Shown piece after piece: positions 32,230-44,689 of a stretch of DNA of 64,000 bases; within the stretch, counting starts at the first letter, position 1, and each line of letters begins with the position of its first letter. The stretch comes from Budorcas taxicolor. Its lineage: Eukaryota > Chordata > Mammalia > Artiodactyla > Bovidae. The translations under genes and the position numbers were made by a program. The notes under the pieces are model-generated. The model saw nothing but the letters and a program-made list of their open reading frames with translations. It ran no database searches and had not been told where the DNA came from. The stretch lies in contig NC_068935.1 of assembly GCF_023091745.1 (NCBI RefSeq), forward strand, positions 21,745,775-21,809,774, written 5' to 3'.

Positions 32230-34505
32230 CACAGAGAGGTGGACTGAGGTGGAGTAAAGGCATTCAATGGAGGAAGGATTGTTGTTGTTCAGTCGCTAAG
32301 TTGTGTCCCATTCTTTTGTGACCCCAGAGACTATAGAATGCCAGGCTCCTTTTTCCTCCACTATCTCCCAGAGTTTGCTCAAACTCATATCCACTGAGTC
32401 GGTGATTCTATCAAACCATTTCATCCTCTGTCGCCCCCTTCTCCTCTTGTCTTCAATCTTTCCTTGCATCAGGGTCTTTTCCAATGAGTTGGCTCTTCAC
32501 ATCAAGTGGCCAAAATATCAGAGCTTCAGCTTGAACGTCAGTCCTTCCAGTGAATATTAACGGTTGATTTCCTTCAGGATTGACTGGTTTGATCTCCTTG
32601 CAGTGCAAGGAACTCTCAAGAGTCTTCTCCAGCACCACAATTCAAAAGCATCAGTTCTTTGGTGCACAGCCTTCTTTATGGTCCAACTCTCACATCCATA
32701 CATGACTAGTGGAAAAACCATAGCTTTGACTATATGGACCTTTGTCTGCAAAGTGGTGGCTCTGCTTTTTAATATGCTGTCTAGGTTTGTCATAGCTATT
32801 ATTTCAAGGAGCAAGCATCTTTTAATTTCATGGCTACCATCATGTCTGCAGTGATTTTGGAGCCCAAGAAAATAAAATCTGTCCCTGTTTCCACTTTTTC
32901 CCCTTCTATTTGCCACGGAGTGATAGGACTAGATTCTATGATCTTAGTGTTTTGAACGCTGAACTTCAAGTCAGCTTTTTCAGTCTCCTCTTTCACCCTC
33001 ATCAAGAGGCTCTTTAGTTCCTCTTTACTTTCTGCCATTAGAATGGTATCATCTGCATATCTGAGATTGTTGATATTTCTCCTGGCAATCTTGATTCCAG
33101 TTTATGATTCATCTAGCCCAGTATTTCTCATGATGTACTCTGCATATAAATTAAATAAGCAGGGTGACAATATACAGCCTTGACATACTCCTTTCCCAAT
33201 TTTGAACCAGTCTGTTGTTCCATGTCTGGTTTTAACTGTTGCTTCTTGACCCACATACAAGTTTCTCATAGTCTTCAACAAATAGTGTTGGAATAACTGG
33301 ATATCCATATGCAAAAACCCTTCAGTCCATATTTCACACTATATACAAAAATTAATGCAAAATAGATCAGTCCCAAGTATATAACCTAAAGCTGTAAACA
33401 TTTTAGAGAAAAAAAAAAAAACATGAAAACATATTTCTGACTTTGGGTTTTAGACAAAAATTTTTTAGTTAAGACACAAAGAGTATGAGCATTACAAATA
33501 TAAAATTTGTAAAATATGCTTTTAAATGTAATCTTCTTCCTCCCTACAAAAGACATAAGAGATTGAAAAGACTTGTCACAACTGGGAGAAAGTCTTTGCC
33601 CAGAATACAAAGGACTTTCACTCAGAGTTTATGAACAACTCAGCAAACTTAAGAAAGGAAAACAACCCAATAAAAAGTGGGCAAAATATTTGAACAGATA
33701 CTTTGCCAAATAATATATACAGTTGGCAAATGGACACTGTAAATATGTTCAACATCATTATGAAGGAAATGCAAATCAAAATCACAATGTGATATCATAA
33801 CAGTTTGTTAGAATGGCTAAAATTAAAGTCTGACCATTTCAAATATTGGTTCAACTGGAACTTTCACATATTGCTGATGTGAATATAAAATTGCCCAATC
33901 ACTTTGGAAAACAGTTTGGTACCTTCCTGAAAATTAAGCATATATTTATCATGATCCAGCCATTTCACTGCTAGGGGTTTATCCAAAAGGAAAGAATATA
34001 TCTACATATAGATTCTATACAAATGTTCATAAGAACTTTATTTGTAAAAGCCTCAAACTTGAAACAACACAAATGTCCTTCAAAAGGTGAATTGAATGGA
34101 TAAAAACATTTTGCTATAATCACAAAATGGAATACTACTCATCAACAAAATGAATAAACTATTGATACTCTAATACAAATATATACCACATATACATACT
34201 ATAATATACTATTTATACTTAATATGAATAATCTCATTATTTGGTAAGTGTGAGAAGCCAGAAAATTATGAACACATAGTTTATTATTCCATTTGTATAA
34301 AATTCCAAAGAATGGTAGATAAGCTTGAGGAGAGTGGAAGAGAGGGCTTATTAGTGCTATGAGTAGAGTCTTAAAGATAATAAATATGCTCACTATTTTG
34401 CTTGTGTTATTGGTTTCATGAGTGTATAAATATGTGAACTAACCAAATTGTACACAAAAAATATGCAGTTTATATTTTATCATTTATACCAAAATAAAAC
34501 TTTTA
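32230..34505 (+). repeat. Old L1 LINE 3' half, interrupted by BovB
   Basis: A short left piece (about 32230-32280, ggcattcaatggaggaagg) and a long right piece (33268-34505) read as consecutive L1 ORF2 sequence once the BovB is removed. The right piece runs through the 3' UTR to the accaaaataaaacttttaaa end. ORF2 is decayed. Confidence 0.8.
32281..33267 (-). repeat. BovB LINE (older subtype), antisense, in L1
   Basis: Antisense from the gttgttgttcagtcgctaag older-type 3' end back to the EATVKTRHGTTDW region of the RT. Minus-strand frames give FRRADDTILMAES-like YADD sequence (33050 area), YGCESWTIKKA and RRLLRVPCTARRSNQ. Stops and shifts break the frame. It inserted into the L1 fossil. Confidence 0.9.
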
Positions 34506-34509
34506 AAAT

Positions 34510-34980
34510 GCATGAGGCCTTTTTCTTCAAATAAACTCTTATTTGGAGGTCCAATAAATAAAACAAAAAAACTGGGCAGAAGCCTCCTACCATCTTATGT
34601 CTGAAGAGATCCTAGGAACTCTCATTTGAAAACCTATGATAGAGAACACTTGACTTCCAGAAATATATTTGGCTGTATAGATAAATATATGATATTTTAC
34701 TTTAACTATCCTGTCCAGAAGTCTTGGGTTGCCAGAAGTCTTAAGTACAATAATGGTGAAATTTAAGTCATTGAGAAGTTATCTGAAAATGAGCTAATTT
34801 GGATACCTATGTGTTGGGCATATTACTTTAACCATTATTTTAAAAAGATATTTTTAGCAATTTTTATCATAATATATGATTCACTTTTCCATCACCTTAA
34901 AAAGGGTAAATATGCCCTTTTATTTAGTTTACATTTTATTAATGGTTTAAGGCTATCATTATTAGCATCCGATTTGCATT
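34510..34980. other. No gene or recognised repeat
   Basis: About 470 bases between L1 and BovB, nothing recognised. Confidence 0.5.
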
Positions 34981-34981
34981 A

Positions 34982-35484
34982 GGCTAGATAGCATATTAAA
35001 AAGCAGAGACATTACTTTGCCAACAAAGGTCCGTCTAGTCAAGGCTATGGTTTTTCCAGTGGTCATGTATGGATGTGAGACTTGGACTGTGAAGAAAGCT
35101 GAGCACTGAAGAATTGATGCTTTTGAACTGTGGTGTTGGAGAAGACTCTTGAGAGTCCCTTGGACTGCAAGGAGATCCAACCAGTCCATTCTGAAGGAGA
35201 TCAGTCCTGGGTATTCTTTGGAAGGACCGATGTTGAAGCTGAAACTCCATTTCTTTGGCCACCTCATGCGAAGAGTTGACTCACAGGAAATGACTCTGAT
35301 GCTGGGAGGTATTGGGGGCAGGAAGAGAAGGGGACGACTGAGGATGAGATAGCTGGATGGCATCAATGACTCGATGGACATGAGTTTAAGTGAACTCCGG
35401 GAGTTGGTGATGGACAGGGAGGCCTGGCGTGCTGCGATTCACGAGGTCGCAAAGAGTCAGACACGACTGAGTGACTGAACTAAA
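34982..35484 (+). repeat. BovB LINE 3' end, 5'-truncated
   Basis: From the LDSILKSRDITLPTK region to the 3' end (gagtgactgaactaaactgg). Contains degraded YGCETWTVKKAEH, with a stop at the following codon, and RRSNQSILKEISPGYSLEG. Confidence 0.92.
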
Positions 35485-36685
35485 CTGGAGTGTAGTGATA
35501 CCCTCAGGACTTCATTAAATGTGCTTCATTATTTTCTCCATTAATAAGTGGAACAGAGCATTTTTTCTTTTTGTGGGAAGAAATGGTGATTATATTTGCC
35601 ACTTCTGTACTTCTGGCTTCTCCTGTGGTAGTCATATGTCATTTCTTACAGAGTGTGACTTCCTGGTTCAACATCCCTTCCTTCATTTTAATATATAGAC
35701 TCTAATCAGTAAAGCACATAATCAAGATAGAATTATATAGTCAAAGGCTATGAGTAGAGAACTAGGAAGTTTTCCTTAAAGTAAAATACATGATTTTAAT
35801 TGTATGGACTATTTTCACTGAATGAAACAATTCATTTTTTATCTTCTGGTTTTCAGCTCTGTAATGGACAATTTGGTTTGTTGAAGAGTTAAGTTCCAAA
35901 CAGGTGAGATATTATGTTGTTACATGTACAAAAATCTGTAATATAGAGACTATAAAATAGCACTTTCACCATCAGAGTCCATACTGAAAATATTTATTAC
36001 TTCAACTATCAGTAAAAGTCAGGACCTTTGGCGGGGGGGATTTGACAGTTGGAAAGTACCATTCTAAGATTTTATATATGATGAATTTCTTGGTCTTGCC
36101 AGTTGTCAAGCTAACAGAGTGTGCTGTTAGTTGTTCTCTTGTTCAGTAATTTTTTTACATCTCTCATATTAAATGTAAACTGGCAGAATAAATGAACTAA
36201 CTGAATGATTCTTAAAGTTTCAAAATAGATTAATAACCTCTTCTTCAAATTTCTTTTTTCAAAATAAATCTTTGTTGTTGTTTTTTTAAGTTACATTTCT
36301 ATTCCTCAATTCTAAATAAAGCTTTAGAAAGCACTGACAATAGGCTCATTGGCTAAATTCAGCAACTCATTTGGTAAAATGCCATTTCTCTATATTGAGG
36401 AATCAGAGTAAGCTTATTTTGAAGAATTGTTGGAAAATACTCTGGGCCACTAAGTGGATTATAAATAAGAACCATAGTTATCAATTTAGTTGTTCTGACT
36501 TCCCACCACAATATACTAACAGAAGCCTTGGTTGAGTGCTGAAGGGCTTCACAACTTAGTGTTTATCTTGATAAATTTACTATGGTCCAGGGTTTGGCCA
36601 TCATGAATTTGATTCTCTAGCACTGAAACATGTATATTACCATATGTAAAATAGATGACCAGTGCAAGTTTAATGCATGAAGCAG
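35485..36685. other. 1.2 kb without gene or recognised repeat
   Basis: AT-rich, probably single-copy sequence. A short G-run occurs at 36034-36039. No frame above 60 codons is protein-like. Confidence 0.5.
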
Positions 36686-36689
36686 GGCA

Positions 36690-36872
36690 CTCAAAGCCAG
36701 TGCTCTGGGTTAACCCAGCAGGATAGGGTAGGGAGGGAGGTGGGAAGGGGGTTCAGGATGAGGAGACACATGTTGCACCCATGGCTGATTTATGTCGCTG
36801 TATGGCAAAAACTACCACAATATTGTAAAGAAATTATCCTCCAATTAAAATAAATTAATTCATTAAAGAAAA
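36690..36872 (+). repeat. Bovine-type L1 3' UTR terminus
   Basis: A G-rich block (ggtagggagggaggtgggaa), then acccatggctgatttatgtc, then atattgtaaagaaattatcc and ccaattaaaataaatt, is the characteristic end of ruminant L1. A heavily 5'-truncated insertion. Confidence 0.8.
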
Positions 36873-37402
36873 ATAATTTGATTCCCTTAGCATATCAATA
36901 GTAATTGCTTCCTTTGTGGGGAGTGAGGAAATGGGGAACCTTGGAGGAACATTAATCAAGATAGTAAAGATGGATATATAAAACAAAATGTCTATTTCTT
37001 CTGAGATATGAAAGTATCAAGAAGGCTAGAATGCTGTTTTTCCAGATCTAGGCAATCTTTCCTTTTAGTCGACAAATCATCAGACTAAAATTTTGGGGGG
37101 ATGTGGCATCAGAAGAAGAGTGCCACATAAAACACTCTTCTCTGGAAAATATTTGGGTAGACATCTACTCAATTGAGTAGACAATATTTGGTAGACATCT
37201 GGCTCTTTGGGCTTTACAAATTCTGTAATTTTGGCTGACTCTTCTGTTCACCTAACTTCTCTTTAAAGAGAACCACACAGTTCATTAAGCTTTCAAATAA
37301 GATAAAACTCAGTTGCTTACGTTTCCATTTGAGTTAATTAAAATTACATTCCCAGCTTGCCTCCTTGGGCCATCTTGATTTGATTTTTTTGTGTGTGTCT
37401 CT
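36873..37402. other. No gene or recognised repeat
   Basis: About 530 bases. A small local duplication (gggtagacatctactcaatt / ggtagacatctggctc, 37157-37205) is the only visible structure. Confidence 0.5.
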
Positions 37403-37412
37403 AAACTTTTCT

Positions 37413-39144
37413 AAACAACAGAATGGGAAAGACTAGAGACTTCTTCAAGAAAATTAGAGACACCAAGGGAACATTTCATGCAAAGATGGGCTCGATAAAG
37501 GACAGAAATGGTATGGACCTAACAGAAACAGAAGATATTAAGAAGACGTGGCAAGAATACACAGAAGAACTGTACAGAAAAGATCTTCATGACCCGGATA
37601 ATCACAATGGCATGATCACTCACCTAGAGTTAGACATCCTGGAATGTGAAGTCAAGTAGGCCTTAGAAAGCATCACTATGAACAAAGCTAGTGGAGGTGA
37701 TGGAATTCCAGTTGAGCTGTTTCAAACCTGAAAGATGATGCTGTGAAAGTGCTACACTCAATATTCCAGCAAATTTGGAAAAATCAAACAGTGGCCACAG
37801 GACTGGAAAATGTCAGTTTTCATTCCAATTCCAAAGAAAGGCAATGCCAAAGAATGCTCAAAGTACTGCACAATTGCACTCATCTCACACGATAGTAAAG
37901 TACGCTCCAAGCCAGGCTTCAACAATACGTGAACCGTGAATATCCAGATGATCAAGCTGGTTTTAGAAAAGGCAGAGGAACCAGAGATCAAATTGCCAAC
38001 ATCCGCTGGATCATGGAAAAAGCAAGAGAGTTCCAGAAAAACATCTATTTCTGCTTTATTGACTATGCCAAAGCCTTTGACTGTGTGGATCACAATAAAC
38101 TGTGGAAAATTCTGAAAGAGATGGGAATACCAGACCACCTGACCTGCCTCTTGAGAAACTATATGCAGGTCAGGAAGCAACAGTGAGAACTAGACATGGA
38201 ACAACAGACTGGTTCCAAATAAGAAAAGGAGTACATCAAGGGTGTATATTGTCACCTTGCTTATTTAACTTCTATGCAGAGTACATCATGAGAAATGCTG
38301 GGTTGGAAGAATCACAAGCTGGAATCAAGATTGCCGGGAGAAATATCAGTAACCTCAGATATGCAGATGACACCACCCTTATGGCAGAAAGTGAAGAGGA
38401 ACTAAAAAGCCTCTTGAAAGTAAAAGAGGAGAGTGAAAAGGTTGGCTTAAAGTTCAACATTCAGAAAACTAAGATCATGGCATCTGGTCCCATCACTTTG
38501 TGGCTAATAGATGGGGAAACAGTGGAAACAGTGTCAGACTTTGATTTTTGGGCTCCAAAATCACTGCAGATGGTGACTGCAGCCATGAAATTAAAAGATG
38601 CTTACTCCTTGGAAGAAAAGTTATGGCCAACCTAGATAGCATATTCAAAAGCAGAGACATTACTTTGCCGACTATGGTCCTTCTAGTCAAGGCTGTAGTT
38701 TTTCCAGTGATCATGTATGGATGTGAGAGTTGGACTGTGAAGAAAGCTGAGTGCCGAAGAATTGATGCTTTTGAACTGTGGTTTTGGAGAAGACTCTTGA
38801 GAGTCCCTTGGACTGCAAAAAGATCCAACCAGTCCATTCTAAAGGAGATCAGCCCTGGGTGTTCTTTGGAAGGAATGATGCTGAAGCTGAAACTCCAGTA
38901 CTTTGGCCACCTCATGTGAAGAGTTGAGTCATTGGAAAATATTCTGATGCTGAGAAGGATCGGGGGCAGGAGGAAAAGGGGATGACAGAGGATGAGATGG
39001 CTGGATGGCATCACCGACTCAATGGACCTGAGTTTTAGTGAACTCCTGGATATGGTGATTGCAGGAAGGCCTGGCATGCTGCGATTCATGGGGTTGCAAA
39101 GAGTTGGACATGACTAAGCGACTGAAATGAACTGAACTGAACTG
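37413..39144 (+). repeat. 1.73-kb BovB LINE with 10-bp TSD
   Basis: Starts in the linker between endonuclease and RT (MGKTRDFFKKIRDTKGTFHA) and runs to the younger 3' end gaactgaactgaactga. The flank aaacttttct is duplicated at 37403-37412 and 39145-39154. This is the second longest BovB in the window. Confidence 0.95.
37423..39133 (+). pseudogene. BovB linker and RT remnant
   Basis: Successive plus-strand frames: 37423-37659 (linker, TEDIKKTWQEYTEELYRKDL), 37929-38186 (AGFRKGRGTRDQIANIRW, FIDYAKAFDCVDHNKLW with the first catalytic Asp), 38102-38635 (GCILSPCLFNFYAEYIMRN, NLRYADDTTLMAESEEELK with the YADD pair) and 38548-38919 (VIMYGCESWTVKKAEC, AFELWFWRRLLRVPW). At least three frameshifts and several stops separate them, so the copy is dead. 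It has no endonuclease because of 5' truncation. Confidence 0.88.
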
Positions 39145-39154
39145 AAACTTTTCT

Positions 39155-39890
39155 GAATAACCAATTTACACATAATTCCTTATTTATTTTCCAAAGTGAT
39201 TTTTCACACAATATTAGTGAATTTTACTAAATTACTTTTCAAAAGACTATCTTATTTTTTTATTTTTCTTATCTGTTTAGAGTCAATTCACAGTCATCAC
39301 TATTACTAAAAATAAAAAGTATATGGTGCCCTTCCCACAAATCTATAATATTTACACATTTAATCTGCCTAATTTTGAGAGTTTGGTTTAAATTTTTTTA
39401 CCAATTAGATGATACCTTCAAAATCAGTTCATGTTGAAAACTTACCTGAATATATTATCAGTTGGTCAACATATGTGAGACACTGTGGACAATGTATGCT
39501 ATTAATTTTTAAAGATACATTGATCATATACAGGAAAACTCAGTAGGTCATTATTTTTTATAGAGAATATTTTTGTATAGAACATATCTTTCTTGGACTC
39601 TATTCAATAAAGTAGAGTTACTTAAATGTCCTAGGAACTCATTATAAGAAAGTTTTCCAGTAATTTCCAGCATGTATTCCAAAGACAAAATACCAAGGTA
39701 TTTCAATGTATTGTCACAGTGATGATTTTGTAATTATCAGCTATCAATTTTCAACATACATGTTCACCTTTTAGTTATATTAGTTGATTTCCATTCTATC
39801 TAATATGCCTCTGGAAAGCCTTTCTTTTCTGTTAGTTGGTATGTGTTTCAGGGAAGGCAAGCTAATTTTAGTATGACAGTGAAAAAAAGT
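39155..39890. other. AT-rich sequence, no gene or recognised repeat
   Basis: About 735 bases, nothing recognised. Confidence 0.5.
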
Positions 39891-39892
39891 AA

Positions 39893-40088
39893 AAATGTTA
39901 GTTGTTCAGTCTTGTCTGACTCTTTTGTGACCCCATGGACTGTAGGCTGCCAGGCTTCTCTGTCCATGGAATTTTCCAGGCAAGAATTCTGGAATGGGTA
40001 GCCATTCCCTTCTCCAAGGGATCTTTCCAACCCAGGGTTTGAACCTGGGTCTCCTCCACTGCAGGCAGATTCTTTACCATCTGAGCCA
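39893..40088 (-). mobile_element. Bov-tA SINE, antisense, head slightly clipped
   Basis: From ttagttgttcagtcttgtc to ctttaccatctgagcca. The outermost part of the tRNA-like head (accagggaagcc) is missing. Body and B-box-like region (ggtttgaacctgggtctcc) are intact. Confidence 0.92.
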
Positions 40089-40520
40089 GAAATAGAGTCT
40101 CAGAAAGTCCATTTGAAGGGAACTTACAGTACTTAAGTCTTGATAATTACTTTATACAGTATGCACCCTTATGTCATTATGTCATTAAGCAAAATGTTTG
40201 CTTAAACATTTTCAATGTTAAGATATTTACTCCCCCATAAAGCATCCCATTACACATATTTAATTGACAAAAGTTTTACTTCTGTTTGGATAAAATATAT
40301 CTTTGTAAATTTCATTTGTTGGTTCCAATCCTATAGTCTACAGAAAATAGAAATAAAACCCAATGAACTATTTTTAACTTAGAAATAATGTAAAACTTTT
40401 GACAAATAAATAATAAAAAAAAAATCCCAATTAGAAAACCAATAAAAAATGCTTTCAGTTATCTGATGTTTTGGATAATCAAAGCCAATGATGTCTTTAG
40501 AAAACCAAAGACTAATAGAT
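40089..40520. other. AT-rich sequence, no gene or recognised repeat
   Basis: About 430 bases, nothing recognised. Confidence 0.5.
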
Positions 40521-40526
40521 ATACTG

Positions 40527-40711
40527 TTGACTCTGAACAATGTGGGGGTTAATTTGTGTATAATTTATAGTTGACCCTCCATATCTGAGATGCCTTCACA
40601 TCCACAGATTCAAACAATCATGCACCATGTAGTACTGTAGTATTTACTATTGAAAAATATCCATGTGTAAGTGGACCCACGTGCTTCAGACCTGTGTTGT
40701 TCAAAGGTCAA
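40527..40711 (+). mobile_element. Tigger-like (TcMar) MITE fossil
   Basis: 185 bp bounded by imperfect inverted repeats: ttgactctgaacaatgtggg on the left, and gtgttgttcaaaggtcaa on the right, which is close to its reverse complement. Internal landmarks (gttgaccctccatatctgag, gtgtaagtggacccacgtg) fit an old pogo/Tigger-related non-autonomous element. A TA target duplication is not clean. Confidence 0.65.
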
Positions 40712-40862
40712 TTGTATACAAAAAAGTAGTGATAGAAATATGACAGTAAAAATCATTTGGAGAAATACACATCCATGGTAAATTATTTATATAGGAAGAA
40801 GGATGAAGATGGAGCTCCCTTAGGGTGGTTGGAGAGGCTGAGACCAGGTAAAACTATTACAA

Positions 40863-41072
40863 AAGTGAAAGTGTTTGTCACTCAGTCATGTCTGACTGTG
40901 CAACTCCATGGACTGTAATTTGCCAAGCTCCTTTGTCCACGGAATTCTCCAGGCAAGATTACTGGAGTGGGTTCCCATTCCCTTCTCCAGTGGCTCTTAC
41001 CAACACAGGGACTGAACCTGGGTCTCTCATACTGTGGACAGATTCTTTACCATCTGAGCACTAGGGAAGCCT
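40863..41072 (-). mobile_element. Bov-tA SINE, full length, antisense
   Basis: From gtgaaagtgtttgtcactca to gagcactagggaagcc, with a diverged head. No clear TSD. Confidence 0.9.
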
Positions 41073-41146
41073 AAAACTAATGTAAGATATGTATATAACA
41101 TTTACATGTTATAACGTTTAAAATATTTATATATTATAACATTTAT

Positions 41147-41278
41147 GAAAGTGAAAAGTGAAGTCGCTTAGTTGTGTCTGACTCTTTGTGACCTCATGGA
41201 CTGCAGCCCACCAGGCTCCTTTGTCCATGGGATTTTCCAGGCAAGAACACTGGAGGGGGTTGTCATTTCCTTCTCCAA
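41147..41278 (-). mobile_element. Bov-A SINE, 5'-truncated, with 12-bp TSD
   Basis: Antisense Bov-A tail and body only (gaaagtgaaaagtgaagtcg to tttccttctcca). The flank tataacatttat is perfectly duplicated at 41135-41146 and 41279-41290. Confidence 0.93.
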
Positions 41279-41349
41279 TATAACATTTATATATTATGTT
41301 ATATATATAAAACATTTAAGAGCTGTTAAAATCTTAGATATTGTCTATG

Positions 41350-41452
41350 TCCAATGATTTTATTTTATAAGTAAAGATACTCTGGACCAAAGAAGGGAAG
41401 TCACTTATCCAATGACTTTCAACATGTGAGAGTTTAGGCTAGAATATAGGAC
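41350..41452 (+). repeat. MIR SINE fragment
   Basis: attttattttataagtaaag, ggaccaaagaagggaagtca and cttatccaatgactttcaac follow the MIR core order. It is cut by the BovB insertion downstream. Confidence 0.55.
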
Positions 41453-41464
41453 TGCATATCTTCA

Positions 41465-42557
41465 TCAGTTCAGTTCAGTTCAGTCGCTCAGTTGTGTCCG
41501 ACTCTTTGCAACCCCATGGACTGCACCATGCAAGACCTCCCTATTCATCACCAATTCCTGGAGTTTACTCAAACTCATGTCCATTGAGTCGGTGATGCCA
41601 TCCAACTATCTCATCCTCTGTCATCCCCTTCTCTGCCTCCATTCAATCTTTTCCAGCATCAGGGTCTTTTCAAATCAGTCACCTCTTCACATCACGTGGC
41701 CAAAGTATTGGAGTTTCAGCTTCAGCATCAGTCTTTCCAATGAATATTCAGGACTGATTTCCTTTAGGATGGACTGGTTGGATCTCCTTGCTGTCCAAGG
41801 GACTCTCAAGAGTCTTCTCCAACACCACAGTTCAAAAGCATCAGTTCTTCAGTGCTCAGCTTTCTTTATAGTCCAACTCTCACATCCATACATGACTCTT
41901 GGAAAAACCATAGCCTTGACTAGACAGATCTTTGTTGGCAAAGTAATACCTCTGCTTTTTAATGTGTTATCTAGGTTGGTCATAACTTTTCTTCCAAGGA
42001 GTAAGCATTTTTATTTCATGGCTGCAGTCACCATCTGCAGTGATTTTGGAGCCCCAAAATATAAAATCTCTCACTTTCCACTGTTTCCCCATCTAAAGTG
42101 ATGGGACCAGATGCTGTGATCTTTGTTTTCTGAATGTTGAGCTTTAAGCCAACTTTTTCACTCTCCTTTTTCACTTTCATCAAGAGGCTCTTTAGTTCTT
42201 CACTTTCTGCCATAAGGGTGGTGTCATCTGCATATCTGAGGTTATTGATATTTCTTCCGGCAATCTTGATTCCAGCTTGTGTTTCATCCAGCCCAGAGTT
42301 TCTCATGAAACTCAATATGCCAGCAAATTTGGAAAATCCAGTAGTGGCCACAGGACTGGAAAAGGTCAGTTTTCATTCCAGTCCCTTAGAAAGCAATGCC
42401 AAAGAATGCTCAGACTACTGCACAATTGCACTCTTCTCACATGCTAGCAAAGTAATGCTCAAAATTCTCCAAGTTAGGTTTCAACAATACGTGAACCATG
42501 GAATACCAGATGTTCAAGCTGGTTTTAGAAAAGGCAGAGGAACCAGAGATCAAAATA
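41465..42557 (-). mobile_element. BovB LINE with 5' inversion, flanked by duplication
   Basis: 41465-42307 is antisense BovB from the younger 3' end back to the YIMRN region of the RT. At 42307/42308 orientation flips: 42308-42557 is sense BovB covering the upstream region (CQQIWKIQ-like to GFRKGRGTRDQ). About 340 bases of BovB between the two parts are missing. tgcatatcttca flanks the whole composite at 41453-41464 and 42558-42569, with a further copy at 42582-42593. The simplest reading is one insertion with a 5' inversion, as in twin priming of L1. Confidence 0.82.
42134..42351 (-). pseudogene. BovB RT remnant inside the inverted copy
   Basis: Minus-strand translation includes NAGLDETQAGIKIAGRNINN-like sequence and RYADDTTLMAESEELKSLLM, with the YADD pair intact and one residue missing in the EEEL run. 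The frame enters the inversion junction at its N-terminal side, so it is a remnant only. Confidence 0.75.
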
Positions 42558-42774
42558 TGCATATCTTCAAAGATATGCATATGCATATCTTCATACAGAA
42601 GGGAATTTAGGAATGAGTTGCATGATTTATCAAAGAGAGATTTCTTTATAGCCTAATGTATCTGTTATCCTGGAGAACGTTCCATGTATTCCTCAAAAGA
42701 ACATGTGTTAAGCTGTCAGGTGGAATATTCTATACATGTCTTTTAGATTTAGTTGTTTTATAATGTTATTCAAA

Positions 42775-44344
42775 GAAGAGGTGGCAAGAATACACAGAAG
42801 AACTGTACAAAAAGGTCTTGATGACCGAGATAACCATGATGGTGTGGTCACTACCTAGTGCTAGACATCCAGGAGTGTGAAGTCCAGTAGGCCTTAGGAA
42901 GCATTACTAGGAACAAACCTAGTGGAGGTGCTGGAATTCCAGCTGAGCTGTTTCAAATCCTAAAAGATGATGCTGCACTCAATATGTCAGAAAATTTGTA
43001 AAACTCAGCAGTGGCCACAGGAATGGAAAAGGTCAGTTTTCATTCTAATCCCAAAGAAGAACAATGCCAAAGAATGTTCAAACTACCGCACAATTTAACT
43101 CATATTACATACTAGCAAGGTCATGCTCAAAATCCTTCAAGCTAGGCTTCAGCAGTACATGAACTGAGAACTTCTAGATGTACAAACTGAATTTAGGAAA
43201 GGTAGAGAAACCAGAGATCAAATTGCCAATATCTGTTGGATCATAGAAAAAGCAAAGGAATTCCAGAAAAACGTCTGATTCATCAACTATGCTAATGTCT
43301 TTGGTTGAGTGGATCATAACAAATTGTGGGAAATTCTTGAAGAAATGGAAATACCAGATCACCCTACCTGGTTCCTGAGAAACCTGTATGTAAGTCAAAA
43401 ATCAACAGAAGTAGACATGTAACAATGAACTGGTTTAAAATTGGGAAAGGATTACATGATGGTGATATACTGTCACCTATTTATTTAACTTCTGTACATA
43501 GTACATGATGTGAAATGCTGGGTTGCATGAAGTACAAGCTGGAATCAGGTTTGCTGGAAGAAATATCAACAGCCTCATATATGCAGATGATACCGCTGTA
43601 ATGGCAGAAAGTGAAGAACTAAAGAGCCTCTTGATGAAAGTGAAAGGGGAGAGTGAAAAATTTGGTTTTTAACTCAATATTCAAAAAACTAGTATCATGG
43701 CATCTGATCCCATCACTTCATGGCAAATAGATGGAGAAACAGTGGCAGATTTTATTTTCTTGGGCTCCAAAATCACTGTGGATGGTGACTGCAGCCATAA
43801 AATTAAAAGACGTTTGCTCCTTGGGAAAAAAGCTATAAGAAACCTAGACAGTGTATTAAAAAGCAGAGATGCCACTTTACCAACAAAGATCCATACAATG
43901 ATTTCGATGGTTTTTCCAGTAATCATGTATGGATGTGAGAGTTGGTCCATAAAGAAGGCTGAGCACCAAAGAATTGATGCTTTCCAACTGTGGTGCTGGA
44001 GAAGTTTCTTGACAGTCCTATTGACTGCAAGAGATCAAACCAGTTAATCCTAAAATAAATGAACCCTGAATATTCGCTGGAAAGACTGATGTTGAAGCTG
44101 AAACTCCAGTATTTTGACCACCTAATGTGAAGAGCCTACTCACTGGAAAAGACCCTGATGCTGGGAAAGATTGAGGGCACGAGGATAAGTGGATGACAGA
44201 GGATGAGATGATTAGATGGCATCATCAAATCAATGGACATGAGTTTGAGCAAACTCCAGGAGATAGTGAAGGACAGGGAAGCATGGTGTGCTGCAGTCCA
44301 TGTGGTTGCAAAGAGTCAGACAACTTAACAACTGAACAACAACG
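42775..44344 (+). repeat. Old, highly decayed 1.57-kb BovB
   Basis: Starts in the linker (gaggtggcaagaatacacag), passes the RT with LIYADDTAVMAES at about 43578 and YGCESWSIKKAEHQ at about 43930, and ends in the older-type cttaacaactgaacaacaac. Many stops and indels. It is markedly more diverged than the younger copies at 18.3 and 37.4 kb. Confidence 0.9.
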
Positions 44345-44345
44345 T

Positions 44346-44670
44346 TGTAATAGTTTCTGGTGAACAGCAAAGGGACTCAGTCATACATATACGTGTATCC
44401 ATTCTCCTCCAAACTCCCCTCCCATCCAGCCTGTCACAAAGCATTGAGAAGAGTTCCCTGTGTTGTACAATAGGTCATTGTTGGTTATCCATTTTAAATA
44501 TAGCAGTGTTGTATGATAAAATCTTGTTGCTTATCTATTTTATACATAGTAGTTTATATCTCTAATCCCATACCTCTGTCTTGTCCTCCTTCTTCTCTCT
44601 CTCCACTGGTATTCATTAGTTTGTTTTCTATATTTGTCAGTCTGTTTCCCTTTTTTGTATATAAAGAACT
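44346..44670 (-). repeat. L1 3' UTR, antisense
   Basis: gttgtaatagtttctggtg, gagttccctgtgttgtacaa, ttatctattttatacatag and ttctctctctccactggtat are antisense L1 3' UTR landmarks. It begins exactly where the old BovB ends. Confidence 0.75.
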
Positions 44671-44689
44671 CATTTTAGATTCAAGTGCT

